From Caulobacter sp. FWC26 (lineage in GTDB: Bacteria > Pseudomonadota > Alphaproteobacteria > Caulobacterales > Caulobacteraceae): DNA of 64,000 bases. The stretch is from the NCBI RefSeq assembly GCF_002742645.2, contig NZ_CP033875.1:3450001-3514000 (forward strand). Direction: 5' to 3'. Shown here in pieces: positions 51,815 through 60,640 of the stretch (positions are counted from its first letter, which is position 1; the number at the start of each line of letters is the position of its first letter). The notes under the pieces were generated by a model that worked only from the letters and a program-made list of their open reading frames with translations, was not told the DNA's origin and searched no databases. A program made the position numbers and the translations under genes.

Positions 51815-52702
51815 ATGATCGAGCTCTTCGCCCTCGCCCTGATCCGGGCCCAGATCGCCGCCGCCGCCGCCGTGCTGCTGGTGTTGATCCTGCGGCCGTC
51901 CGCGCGCCGCCTGTTCGGACCGCGCCGCGCCTACGCTCTGTGGGGCGTGGTTCCGGCCGCCGCCGCCGCCGCCTTCATGCCCAGCCTGGCCGAGACTATG
52001 GACCTCGGCGCGCCAACCCAGCCGCTGGGCCCCTGGGCGCCGAAGCTGGTCATGCTGTGGCTGGCCGGCTGCGCGATCGCCACCGCCGTCCTGGTGCTGC
52101 GCGAGCATCTGTTCCGCCGCCGGGTCGCCCAGGGCCAGGCCGGACCGGCCGTCATGGGCGCCCTGTGGCCGCGCATCGTCCTGCCCGCCGACTTCACCCA
52201 GCGCTTCGAGGCCCGCGAGCGGGAACTGATCGTGCTGCACGAGCGCACCCACATCCAGCGCGGCGATCCGATCGCCAACCTGGTCATCGCCGGCGCCGGC
52301 GTGCTGGGCTGGTGCAACCCGATGATCGCCCTGGCCCAGCGCTTCATCCGCATCGATCAGGAGCTGGCCTGCGACGCCACCGTCGTGGCCCTGCGCTCGG
52401 ACATTCGCGCCGACTACGCCCGCGCCCTGATGAAGGCCCAGATGAGCGCCAGCGTCTCGCCCCTGGCCTGCGGCTGGGCCACCCACCCGTTGATCCTGCG
52501 CGTCTCGCTGCTGAACCGCCGCGAGCCCAGCCTGCACCGCGACATCGCCGGCTTCCTGACCATGACCTTCCTGGCGCTGATGGCCATGGTCATCGTCTGG
52601 AGCGTCGCCCCCCGCGGACCGGACTACAGCGACCTGCGTCCAGGCCTGGCGCCGCAGATGGACCCGTACACGGGGGCGATCACGTGGGTGGAGGAGCGCT
52701 AA
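51815..52702 (+). CDS. M56 family (BlaR1-like) membrane metallopeptidase, orphan
   Basis: A 295-residue membrane protein with helices near residues 5-25, 38-60, 75-95 and 240-262. The zinc-peptidase motif is LHERTHIQRGD (HExxH type), with the third ligand in DQELACDA. BlaR1-type proteins cleave BlaI after sensing beta-lactam, but here there is no C-terminal penicillin-binding domain and no blaI gene adjacent. The operator-like site upstream suggests control by an unlinked BlaI-type repressor. It diverges from glnE. Confidence 0.85.
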   Translation: MIELFALALIRAQIAAAAAVLLVLILRPSARRLFGPRRAYALWGVVPAAAAAAFMPSLAETMDLGAPTQPLGPWAPKLVMLWLAGCAIATAVLVLREHLFRRRVAQGQAGPAVMGALWPRIVLPADFTQRFEARERELIVLHERTHIQRGDPIANLVIAGAGVLGWCNPMIALAQRFIRIDQELACDATVVALRSDIRADYARALMKAQMSASVSPLACGWATHPLILRVSLLNRREPSLHRDIAGFLTMTFLALMAMVIVWSVAPRGPDYSDLRPGLAPQMDPYTGAITWVEER

Positions 52703-52711
52703 GCGGTTCGC

Positions 52712-53146
52712 TCAGCCGGATACGGCGGCCCGATCAAGCAGCGCCTCGACCTGCGGCGTAAACGGTTTTCCAGCCTTCTGATCGGCGAGCACGCCCAGGT
52801 CGACATAGTCGCGCCACGCGGCGATCTGGTCGCCACGGAACTCCAGCACGCCCGCATAGGGCAGAGCCATGCGCTTGCCATCGGCGTTGCGATACTCGTC
52901 GACGCCCTCGAGGAACAGCCGGTCGCCGGCCTCAGCATGGGCGAAGATCCGCCACTGGATGTCGTGCATGTCCGCCTGTAGCTTCCGGAGCAGCTTTTCA
53001 GCCGCCGCCTTGCCCCGCACTGGCGGCAGGCCCGGCGCGGCGTAGTGCCAGACGATATCGTCGGTCATATGCGCCAGGACCGAGGCGATATCCTGCGCCT
53101 GCCATGCGGCGATCACCCGCGAGAGAATAGGAAAGAGTCGGGACAT
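52712..53146 (-). CDS. NTF2-like / SnoaL-type small protein
   Basis: A 144-residue protein starting MSRLFPILSRVIAAWQAQD. It has the cone-shaped NTF2 fold pattern: MTDDIVWHYAAPGLPPVRGKAAAEKLL, DRLFLEGVDEY and FRGDQIAAWRDYVDLG, as in limonene-epoxide-hydrolase or SnoaL-like proteins. Catalysis or binding is unknown. It is in an operon with another NTF2-like gene and an SDR gene. Confidence 0.83.
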   Translation of the reverse strand: MSRLFPILSRVIAAWQAQDIASVLAHMTDDIVWHYAAPGLPPVRGKAAAEKLLRKLQADMHDIQWRIFAHAEAGDRLFLEGVDEYRNADGKRMALPYAGVLEFRGDQIAAWRDYVDLGVLADQKAGKPFTPQVEALLDRAAVSG

Positions 53147-53172
53147 GGGCGCCTGGGCGTGGTGATGGGGAG

Positions 53173-53559
53173 CTAGCGGGTCGCTGCGACCAACTGGGCG
53201 GTCTTGGCGGAGTCGAGATACTCGTCGAGGCGCGCGATCTTGTCGTTTTCGACGCGGACGACGACGCACGCGTCCATCGCCCAGCGCTCTCCGTTCGGCA
53301 GGGTCGCCTCCAGCACATGCTGCTGCAGGAAGCCGTCCGGCAGGGGCGCGATACGCAGCACGCGATAGGTCCGATCTGGCAGGGTTCTGACGAACCAGGC
53401 CAACGACTTCAGGTTCTGGTCGACAGTCTGTTCGACGTTATCGATGTTGTGCCAGATCTTGGCGTCTGGGGCGTAGAAGGCCCGGACGGCGTCGGCGTCG
53501 CCCGCCTGGATGGCGGCGACAAAGCGACGGGCGAGATCCACATAGTCGATCTGTGACAC
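53173..53559 (-). CDS. Nuclear transport factor 2 family protein
   Basis: A 128-residue NTF2-like protein: LARRFVAAIQAGDADAVRAFYAPDAKIWHN and VVVRVENDKIARLDEYLD are the typical helix and last-strand patterns. It lies 26 bases upstream of the other NTF2-like gene and 9 bases downstream of an SDR gene. Such pairs are often isomerases, dehydratases or ligand binders; the substrate is unknown. Confidence 0.85.
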   Translation of the reverse strand: MSQIDYVDLARRFVAAIQAGDADAVRAFYAPDAKIWHNIDNVEQTVDQNLKSLAWFVRTLPDRTYRVLRIAPLPDGFLQQHVLEATLPNGERWAMDACVVVRVENDKIARLDEYLDSAKTAQLVAATR

Positions 53560-53568
53560 GCTCGCCTC

Positions 53569-54327
53569 CTATCGGCCGGTGCTGACGCGGTCGCTGGTCA
53601 GCGCGCGCCGCATGGCCATTTCCAGGCCCTTGGGGTCGCGCGCCAAATGAGCGCGCACGTCGATGGCCATGAAGTCGGTGTCGATCTCGTCGGCCTCGCG
53701 CTTCAGCGCTTTCAGACCCGCCTGGGCGATCGTGGCCGGCGCCTCCTTGAACCCTTCGACATGGCTGGCCATCCGGGTGTCGACCGAGCCAACGATCAGG
53801 GCCAGCACATGGGTGTTCTGCGGCGCCAGTTCGGCGCGCAGGCAGGTGGTCATGGCTCGCGCCGCGAACTTTGACGGACTGTAGCCGCCCATGCTGGGCA
53901 CCGCCACGAGGCCGCCCGCCGACAACACATTGACGATGGCGCTCTTCGGGGCCTTGGCCAGGATCGGGGCGAAGGCCCGGCTCATGGCGAGCGGGCCGAA
54001 ATAGTTGACCTCCATCTCCTGGCGCGCGGCGTCCATGTTAGGCGCCCCCATCAGGGTCTGCATGGTGAAGGCGCCGGCGTTGTTGACGAGGATGGTGACA
54101 TCCGAGCACTGCGCCGCCGCCGCCGAGATCGTTGCGGCGTCGCTCACGTCCAGCCGCAGCGCCGTCACCCGGTCCGGGGCTTCCGCGACAAGGTGGGCGG
54201 CGCTGGCCGGATCACGCGCGGCGACATAGACCTTGGCCGCGCCCGCGGTCAGAAACGCGCGTACAAAGGCCTCGCCGATGCCGCGATTGCCGCCTGTGAC
54301 CAGGACGATGCTGTCCTTGATGTCCAT
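53569..54327 (-). CDS. Short-chain dehydrogenase/reductase
   Basis: A 252-residue classical SDR. The cofactor motif is TGGNRGIGEAFV, LDVSD and LVNNAGAFTM follow, and the catalytic triad is Ser in VLSAGG and YSPSKFAARA (Tyr, Lys). It would oxidise or reduce an alcohol/ketone with NAD(P). It is the first gene in a three-gene set with two NTF2-like proteins, a combination seen in small catabolic or protective operons. Confidence 0.92.
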   Translation of the reverse strand: MDIKDSIVLVTGGNRGIGEAFVRAFLTAGAAKVYVAARDPASAAHLVAEAPDRVTALRLDVSDAATISAAAAQCSDVTILVNNAGAFTMQTLMGAPNMDAARQEMEVNYFGPLAMSRAFAPILAKAPKSAIVNVLSAGGLVAVPSMGGYSPSKFAARAMTTCLRAELAPQNTHVLALIVGSVDTRMASHVEGFKEAPATIAQAGLKALKREADEIDTDFMAIDVRAHLARDPKGLEMAMRRALTSDRVSTGR

Positions 54328-54507
54328 AAGCGCCGTCTCCTCCCTCTCGAATCTGGCGAGCGACCAGGATCTTTGTCCCGGTTCGCTGGCGACCTTTCCG
54401 AGAAGCCTAGCACCATGGTCTTGTTATGCAAGTGACGTGGGGTGCGGCAGGGGCGCGGCCCGCCGAAGATGGCGGCGGGCCGCGCCCCTAGGCCAGTTTT
54501 CGAGGCG

Positions 54508-56457
54508 TCATTCGCTCTCGTCGACGAGCACCTGATCGATCGTGCGAAAGAGATCAGCGACATTGATCGGCTTGGTCACCACCGCGTTCATGCCCCCGTC
54601 GAGATAGGCCGCGACCTGATGGGCCATGGCGTTGGCCGTCAGAGCGATGATCGGGACGGCCGGGCGTGAACGCGCGGATTCTTCACTCCGGATCACCCGC
54701 GTCGCAGCGGGGCCAGAAAGCTCCGGCATCTGGATATCCATCAGGATCAGATCGAAGGCCTCCGCGCGCCAGGCCTCCACGGCCTTTTGGCCGTTATCAA
54801 CGACGACCGGATCAAGGCCCACCTGATGAAGCAGAGTCTTGAGAACGAGCTGGTTGGTGGGATTGTCTTCAGCGACGAGGATCCGGATTGGCCTTGACAC
54901 AACAGCGCTGGCCCCCGCCGGCTGCGGGCTGTCCTCGCCGCGTACAGCCGCACTGTCGGAGACCCGCGTGAGCGGCAAGCGCACGGTGAATGTCGACCCG
55001 AAGCCCGGCTCGCTCTTGGCTGAGATTTCGCCCCCCATTCTCGCAGCCAGTTGGCGACTGATCGCCAGCCCAAGACCGGTGCCCCCGAAACGGCGAGTCA
55101 TTGAGGAATCGGCTTGGCTAAAGGGCGCGAAGAGATGCGCCATGGTCTCCTTGGACATGCCGATTCCGGAGTCGATCACCTGGAGTTCCAGGTAGGCCCC
55201 GTCATAGGCGGCCTCAACGCGAACCTCACCTGTGTCGGTGAACTTCAGTGCATTTGAAAGAAGGTTATAGAGTATTTGTCGTACGCGCGTCGGATCGCCG
55301 ACAAAAACACCTATTGCGGGATCTATATTCAGAGAAAAAGAAAGCCCTTTTTTATTCGCCAATGTCGTGAACGTCGCCTGGGCTCCTCGGACCAAATCGC
55401 CCAGATCGAAGGCAATCTCCTCAAGATCCAATCGACCCGCTTCAATCTTAGAGAGGTCGAGTACGTCATTGAGGATCGCAAGCAACGCCTCGCCAGACTG
55501 GCGGATGACGTCAAGCCGCTCCTGTTGCTGCGCAGACAAAGGCTCCCGCGCCATAGCCTGAGCCATGCCGAGAACACCATTCAGCGGGGTTCGGATTTCG
55601 TGGCTCATCGTCGCCAAAAACGTGCTCTTGGCTTCGTTCGCGGCTTCGGCGGCGGCAACCGCCTCGGCCATGGCCGTCGTGGCCGCCCGGCGTGCTGTGA
55701 CGTCCTGAATAGCGCCTATCAGGCGCAGGGGGCGTCCATCTGGATCAGCGATCAGTTCCGCGGTGAACGCGGCCCACACCTCGCGCCCGTCTCTGCGCGC
55801 CACAGGACCTTCGAACCGGAAAGTCTCACCGGTGCGTCGGTGGCGCCGCCAAGCCGCCTTGGCGAGGGGACGATAGTCTGGTCGTACGCCGCACCAAATA
55901 TTGCGCGCGACATCGTCGTACGTCAGCGGTCGCTCGAAGAACACATCCTCCGACCCAGCCTTGAAGATTGTCTCGTTGACGAAATCGACCTCGAAGACGT
56001 GCAGATCTGCGCTTTGAATGGCGATGTTGAGGCGCTCTTCCGAACGGACAATACGGTCCAACCTCTGGCGCCGCGAGGTCACGTCGCGAATGATCGTCGT
56101 GAAGAGCAACCCGTCAGGGGTCAAAACCTTCGAAAGCGAGGCCTCGACCAGAAACTCCTCGCCGCTCTTCCGCCGCCCGACGACCTGACCTCGCTCGCGC
56201 ATGGGCATGCTCTGGCGCGGTTCTGCGGCGAACTGCGCCACATGACGTGGGTGTGCGGTGCGAAACCGTTCAGGCATCAGGCGCTCAACGGTTTGGCCGA
56301 TCACCTCGTCGCTAGGATAGCCAAAGATCGCCTCGGCCCCGACGCTGAACATCAAGATACGACGGTGACTGTCGGTGACGACGATGGCTTCGGAAGAGAT
56401 CGCAAAGACGCCGCGCAGCACTTCGGCGGGGAGAGAATCTAAAATGCCATGCGACAT
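54508..56457 (-). CDS. Hybrid histidine kinase with two PAS domains and receiver
   Basis: A 649-residue cytoplasmic hybrid kinase. PAS 1 spans about residues 12-125, PAS 2 (with PAC segment LRLIGAIQDVTARR) about 140-255. Phosphoacceptor His286 is in FLATMSHEIRTPLNG, and the ATPase boxes are NLLSNALKFT, DSGIGMS and GTGLGLAI. The C-terminal receiver has AEDNPTN and phosphoacceptor Asp574 (LILMDIQMPEL). No membrane helix is seen. It is co-directional with a globin-coupled chemoreceptor gene upstream and may belong to the same signalling block. Confidence 0.92.
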   Translation of the reverse strand: MSHGILDSLPAEVLRGVFAISSEAIVVTDSHRRILMFSVGAEAIFGYPSDEVIGQTVERLMPERFRTAHPRHVAQFAAEPRQSMPMRERGQVVGRRKSGEEFLVEASLSKVLTPDGLLFTTIIRDVTSRRQRLDRIVRSEERLNIAIQSADLHVFEVDFVNETIFKAGSEDVFFERPLTYDDVARNIWCGVRPDYRPLAKAAWRRHRRTGETFRFEGPVARRDGREVWAAFTAELIADPDGRPLRLIGAIQDVTARRAATTAMAEAVAAAEAANEAKSTFLATMSHEIRTPLNGVLGMAQAMAREPLSAQQQERLDVIRQSGEALLAILNDVLDLSKIEAGRLDLEEIAFDLGDLVRGAQATFTTLANKKGLSFSLNIDPAIGVFVGDPTRVRQILYNLLSNALKFTDTGEVRVEAAYDGAYLELQVIDSGIGMSKETMAHLFAPFSQADSSMTRRFGGTGLGLAISRQLAARMGGEISAKSEPGFGSTFTVRLPLTRVSDSAAVRGEDSPQPAGASAVVSRPIRILVAEDNPTNQLVLKTLLHQVGLDPVVVDNGQKAVEAWRAEAFDLILMDIQMPELSGPAATRVIRSEESARSRPAVPIIALTANAMAHQVAAYLDGGMNAVVTKPINVADLFRTIDQVLVDESE

Positions 56458-56562
56458 CGATACTCAAAGCTCTTTCAAGAACAGCGCTCCGCCCCGCGCA
56501 AAAATCACCGATGCACGCGCCCCCCCGGCCGCGTGGTTCGACAGGATGACCGCACTGGCGGC

Positions 56563-58107
56563 CTAGATCGTCCGCCGGACGCCCCCCGCTACGCGACGTG
56601 GGCCGGCGCCTGGCGCGACGTTGCCGCCGTCATGACCGACACCGTTCGTGGCGGCGCTCAGCTTGAAATGGGTGGTCAGTTCGGCAAGGGCTGTGACTTC
56701 GCGCTGCAGGCTCTGCGTGGCGACTGAAGACTGCTCGACCATTACAGCATTCTGCTGGACCCCCTGGTCCATGTGATTGATGGCCTGGTTGACCTGACCT
56801 AGGCTGATTGACTGCTCGTACGCCGACGCTGAAATCCCCGAGACAAGCGTGTCGATCTCGCCGATGCGCTCTGCGATCGATCGAAGGATGGTCCCCGTCT
56901 CCCCCACGAGACCAACACCCTCCTCGACCTGTTCGGATGAGGTCGAGATCAGGGACTTGATTTCCTTGGCCGCAGTCGCCGAGCGTTGGGCCAAGGCTCG
57001 AACTTCCTGAGCGACGACCGCAAAGCCCCGCCCCGCATCGCCGGCGCGAGCGGCCTCGACCCCGGCGTTCAGCGCCAGGAGATTGGTCTGGAAGGCGATC
57101 TCGTCAATGACCCCAATAATCTGCGCCACTTCCTTGGAGGAAGCCTCAATCGCGCCCACCGCCGTTACGGCGCGCGCCACGACATCTCCGGACCGCAGCG
57201 CTTCGGCCTTTGCCACAGCAACCACCTCGCTGACGGTCTTGGCGCCTGTCGCCGTCGCCTGGGCGGCCGAGGTGATCTGGTCCAAGGCCGCAGCGGTCTC
57301 TTCCAGGCTCGCGGACTGCTGTTCGGTGCGGCGAGCCAGATCGCCAGTGTCTCTGGCGATGTTGTCGCTGGTTTCGGCTATGCCGCTGACGCTTTGTGTC
57401 AGTACACTGATCACTTGGCAAAGGCGTTCGACGGCGCTGTTAAAGTCCGCCTGCAACCGGCTGTACTCGGGCGGCACGTCGCTTGACATCTGAAAGGACA
57501 GGTCGCCCGCAGCGAGCGCCGCCATCCCTTCCCCGACCCGGGCGACGACTTGCGCCCGCTCCGCCTCCAAGACCCGCGCCTCGGCGCGCTTTCGGTTCTC
57601 TTCCGCAGCTTGTAGATAAGCCGATATTCCATAATCAATGTCGAGCAGCGTCGCCTTGACCAAGGCGCCGATCTCCGCAGCGAGCCGCCGGCCATCCGCC
57701 TCTCGTCGAGCGCCGAACGCCGCCTGCGGCCACCGCTCCTCGATGATGCGCGTGATCAGGGCGTCCAGCAGCACCGCGTAGCCGCCAACGTACCATCGTG
57801 GCTCCAGCCCTATCCGAGCGTGCGTCTCTCCGACCTTCGAAACGGCGTCGACATAGCTGGCGTCAAATTCGGCGTTGGTGATCTTGTCCCAATGCGCGAT
57901 CTGCAGGCTCCTGGCCGCTTCGATGCGACCTTCATCGGCGAAGAAGGATCTAGGGTGCTCAAAGGCGCGCACCTGCCGGTAAAAGCGATCCATTGCGGCA
58001 GGTAGATGCGCCAAGACAACGGGCTTGAGCCTGAAAAGACTTTGCTGGGTTTCTTGATCCAGCCCCACGAAGCTCAGCCGCTCTGCGATCATGTTTGATC
58101 CGGACAT
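56563..58107 (-). CDS. Globin-coupled methyl-accepting chemotaxis protein (HemAT-like)
   Basis: A 514-residue soluble receptor. Residues about 1-170 form a protoglobin-type sensor; the haem proximal His is probably His96 in [18 protein letters not shown], which matches HemAT. A HAMP-like linker ([12 protein letters not shown]) and a signalling helix hairpin follow, with [24 protein letters not shown] and [20 protein letters not shown] in pieces. It should report oxygen or another diatomic gas to a Che pathway not found here. The ATG at 58107 has a GGGGAG ribosome site; a TTG at 58119 is less likely. Confidence 0.92.
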   Translation of the reverse strand: MSGSNMIAERLSFVGLDQETQQSLFRLKPVVLAHLPAAMDRFYRQVRAFEHPRSFFADEGRIEAARSLQIAHWDKITNAEFDASYVDAVSKVGETHARIGLEPRWYVGGYAVLLDALITRIIEERWPQAAFGARREADGRRLAAEIGALVKATLLDIDYGISAYLQAAEENRKRAEARVLEAERAQVVARVGEGMAALAAGDLSFQMSSDVPPEYSRLQADFNSAVERLCQVISVLTQSVSGIAETSDNIARDTGDLARRTEQQSASLEETAAALDQITSAAQATATGAKTVSEVVAVAKAEALRSGDVVARAVTAVGAIEASSKEVAQIIGVIDEIAFQTNLLALNAGVEAARAGDAGRGFAVVAQEVRALAQRSATAAKEIKSLISTSSEQVEEGVGLVGETGTILRSIAERIGEIDTLVSGISASAYEQSISLGQVNQAINHMDQGVQQNAVMVEQSSVATQSLQREVTALAELTTHFKLSAATNGVGHDGGNVAPGAGPRRVAGGVRRTI

Positions 58108-58378
58108 CAAACTCCCCAATCGATCGCTTACAGTCGCGATCCAGCGACCAACTAGTTCTCGACCAACGTAAAATTAGTTTAGATCGATACTTTATGGTGA
58201 ATTTTCCGGTAAAATCTAACGCATAATTGACTTATCCATTTGGCTAGCCATCTGGATGGCAATATTATTGAGCTTACGTTAGGTAAAGATGTTGGTTAAT
58301 TTATAGTAGAATGCGAAATGAACATTGTTAGAGATGGCGAAAATCACTAAGTGGGCGGAAAGAGAGGCGCTCAGCTTT
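58108..58378. promoter_or_regulatory. AT-rich divergent intergenic region
   Basis: 271 bases, clearly richer in A/T than the rest of the window (58130-58330), between the globin-coupled receptor and the LuxR-type gene. It must hold two divergent promoters. Base composition could reflect transfer or a nucleoid-protein-bound promoter. Confidence 0.5.
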
Positions 58379-59011
58379 ATGCACGTTAAGATTGTAAGCA
58401 ACCAGCTCTTGTGTCTCCAAGCGCTGGAGGCACAGATCACCGATGGACTGAAGGCGAACCTGGTGGAGACCGCCCCGGACATCGCAAGCCTTTCTCAGAT
58501 GTCCTCTGCGGAGCCCGATCTGCTGTTGCTCGACCTACCAGCTTCAGCAGACCCGGCCACGTGGATCGCCGCCACGACCGCTTTGAAAGCCAAGCATCGC
58601 ATTTTGATCGTCCCGGAGAAGAATACGACCCATGCGCGGCTGGCCTATCGCGCTGGATTTGCGGGACTGATCCCCAAGACCTCGTCGCCGGGGTTAGTCT
58701 TGGCGGCCTTGAAAGTTGTCCTGGAAGGCGGCGAATACTTCCCGTGCTTTGGGGATGTCGATCATGACCTGGGGTCCAAAGGGGCGGCGGCGCAGTCCCC
58801 GCTCACCCCCCGCCAGATCGAAGTTCTGCATGCGCTGGGCCAAGGGCTGACCAATAAAGAAATCTCCCGAAAGCTCGGGATGTCGCTGGCCAGCGTCAAG
58901 CTCGATGTTCGCGCCATCCTCAGCGCCGCAGGCGCCAAGAACCGGACGGAAGCCACGCGGAAACTGCGTAACCCGGAGATGGGGTCGCCCCTCAGTTCGA
59001 GCGATGGCTAG
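58379..59011 (+). CDS. LuxR-type response regulator with degenerate receiver
   Basis: A 210-residue protein. The receiver-like domain starts MHVKIVSNQLLCLQALE; the Asp52 (LLLLDLPAS) is kept, but the acidic pair that binds Mg2+ is replaced by SerAsn (IVSNQ), so phosphorylation may be lost. The C-terminal helix-turn-helix is LTPRQIEVLHALGQGLTNKEISRKLGMSLASVKLD. The ATG at 58379 fits the domain start; an ATG at 58334 would add 15 residues. It diverges from the globin-coupled receptor. Confidence 0.82.
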   Translation: MHVKIVSNQLLCLQALEAQITDGLKANLVETAPDIASLSQMSSAEPDLLLLDLPASADPATWIAATTALKAKHRILIVPEKNTTHARLAYRAGFAGLIPKTSSPGLVLAALKVVLEGGEYFPCFGDVDHDLGSKGAAAQSPLTPRQIEVLHALGQGLTNKEISRKLGMSLASVKLDVRAILSAAGAKNRTEATRKLRNPEMGSPLSSSDG

Positions 59012-59080
59012 AGTCTCCGCCATGCGCCATCGCGCAGACGATTGAACGTCTGGCTTCTATCGCGACCGCAACGCCTCCGC

Positions 59081-60631
59081 CTACGCCACGGCCCCAAACG
59101 GCGCGACCACCGCCTCCGGCTTCGGCGCCGGGCAGTGCTTTTCCAGGAACTCGCCATGGCTGGGCAGGCCCGCCACCTGCGCGGCCAGGATCGGGGCGGA
59201 CTGGTCCAGGGTCTGGGTGATGACCTCGTAGGGCACGGTGTCGACCAGTTGCTGATAGCGGCGCGGGCGCACGCCCATGCCCTCCATCACCGACTGCCAC
59301 GACGGGTTGCGGAACATGTCGTCGACGCCCTCGCGCAGCACGCCTTGGGCCTGGAACAGGGCGATGCGGTCTCTCAGACTGTCCGGGATCGGAGCATTAC
59401 GGACGTCGCGCCAGAACGGGGTGTCGGCGCGCTCCGTCGTGCAGTAGTGCAGCACGATAAAGTCGCGGATCTCCTCGTAGTCGGCGGTCATGCGGCGGTT
59501 GTACTCGGCCGCCAGGGCCGGGTCGAAATCGCGGTCGGGGAAGAACCGCAGCAGGAAGTCCATGCCGCGATAAATGAGGTGCAAGGCTGTGGACTCCAGC
59601 GGCTCGATGAAGCCTCCGGCCAGGCCCACGGCGACGACGTTCTTGTGCCACAGGCGCTGGCGCATGCCGGTCTTGAAGGCGATGAACATGGGGTTCATCA
59701 GCATCTGGCCTTCGACGTTCTTCACGAGGGTGGCGCGGGCCTCGTCGTCGCTGAGGTGGCGGGAGCTGAACACATAGCCGTTGCCGGCCCGGTGCTGCAG
59801 CGGGATGCGCCAGCGCCAGCCGGCGTCCTCGGCCTTGGACACGGTGTAGGGGTGCGGCGCGCCGACATTTTCGGTCTGGACGACGACGGCGCGGTCGCAC
59901 AGCAGCATGTCCGACCAGTCGTTGAACGGCACATCCAGGGTCTTGCCGATCAGCAGCGACCGGAAGCCGGTGCAGTCGATGAAGAGATCGCCCTCGACCT
60001 CGCGGCCGTCCTTCATGACCACCTTGGCGACCGAGCCGTCGGGGTGGGTGACGACGTCGGTGACGATGCCCTCGGTGCGCTTGACGCCCCGCGCCTCGGC
60101 GTAGTCGCGCAGGAACTTGGCCACCAGGCGCGCGTCGACATGCAGGGCGTAGCTGGCCCCGGCGATCAGGGTGCGCTGGGCCTTGATGGGCGGGATGAAC
60201 TTCCACTGGTCGGCCATCACCGTGCCGGGCGCGAAGTCCTGCAGGTTGGACGGGTGGCCGTTGGCCTTGGCGCGCAGCCAGCACTGGTAGAACTCGTGCG
60301 GGCCGATCGGGCCGCCGATGGCGCCGAACGGGTGGTAGTAGCGCTCCCCCTTCTGCTTCCAGTCCTCGAAGCGGATGCCCAGCTTGAAGCTGGCCTGGGT
60401 GGCCTGGATGAACTCGCGCTCGTCGACGCCCAGGCTGGCCAGCAGTTGCAGGAACGGCGGGATGGTCGACTCCCCCACCCCGATGGTGCCGATCTCCTCG
60501 GACTCGACCAGCTCGACCGCGCAGCCGCCGTTCTGGAAGTAGTGGCTGAGCATCGCCGCCGAGATCCAGCCGGCCGAGCCGCCGCCGACGATGACGATCT
60601 TGCGAAGCGCGTTGGGGTGGGTGGTGGTCAT
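59081..60631 (-). CDS. Flavin-dependent tryptophan halogenase family protein (second locus, gene 2)
   Basis: A 516-residue intact member. The FAD motif is GGGSAGW (residues 16-22), Lys83 is in [21 protein letters not shown] is present, and the Glu is in IEPLESTALHLIYRG, which differs from the LEPLESTSIHLIQ of the first locus. It lies nine bases after the other halogenase of this pair, on the same strand and downstream of a TonB receptor. The substrate is unknown. Confidence 0.9.
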   Translation of the reverse strand: MTTTHPNALRKIVIVGGGSAGWISAAMLSHYFQNGGCAVELVESEEIGTIGVGESTIPPFLQLLASLGVDEREFIQATQASFKLGIRFEDWKQKGERYYHPFGAIGGPIGPHEFYQCWLRAKANGHPSNLQDFAPGTVMADQWKFIPPIKAQRTLIAGASYALHVDARLVAKFLRDYAEARGVKRTEGIVTDVVTHPDGSVAKVVMKDGREVEGDLFIDCTGFRSLLIGKTLDVPFNDWSDMLLCDRAVVVQTENVGAPHPYTVSKAEDAGWRWRIPLQHRAGNGYVFSSRHLSDDEARATLVKNVEGQMLMNPMFIAFKTGMRQRLWHKNVVAVGLAGGFIEPLESTALHLIYRGMDFLLRFFPDRDFDPALAAEYNRRMTADYEEIRDFIVLHYCTTERADTPFWRDVRNAPIPDSLRDRIALFQAQGVLREGVDDMFRNPSWQSVMEGMGVRPRRYQQLVDTVPYEVITQTLDQSAPILAAQVAGLPSHGEFLEKHCPAPKPEAVVAPFGAVA

Positions 60632-60640
60632 GGTCTTGTC

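Noticed and set aside
51698..52537. 280-codon N-terminal extension of GlnE
   Set aside because: It is antisense to the M56 peptidase gene and lacks any GlnE homology; the protein from 51697 has full family length.
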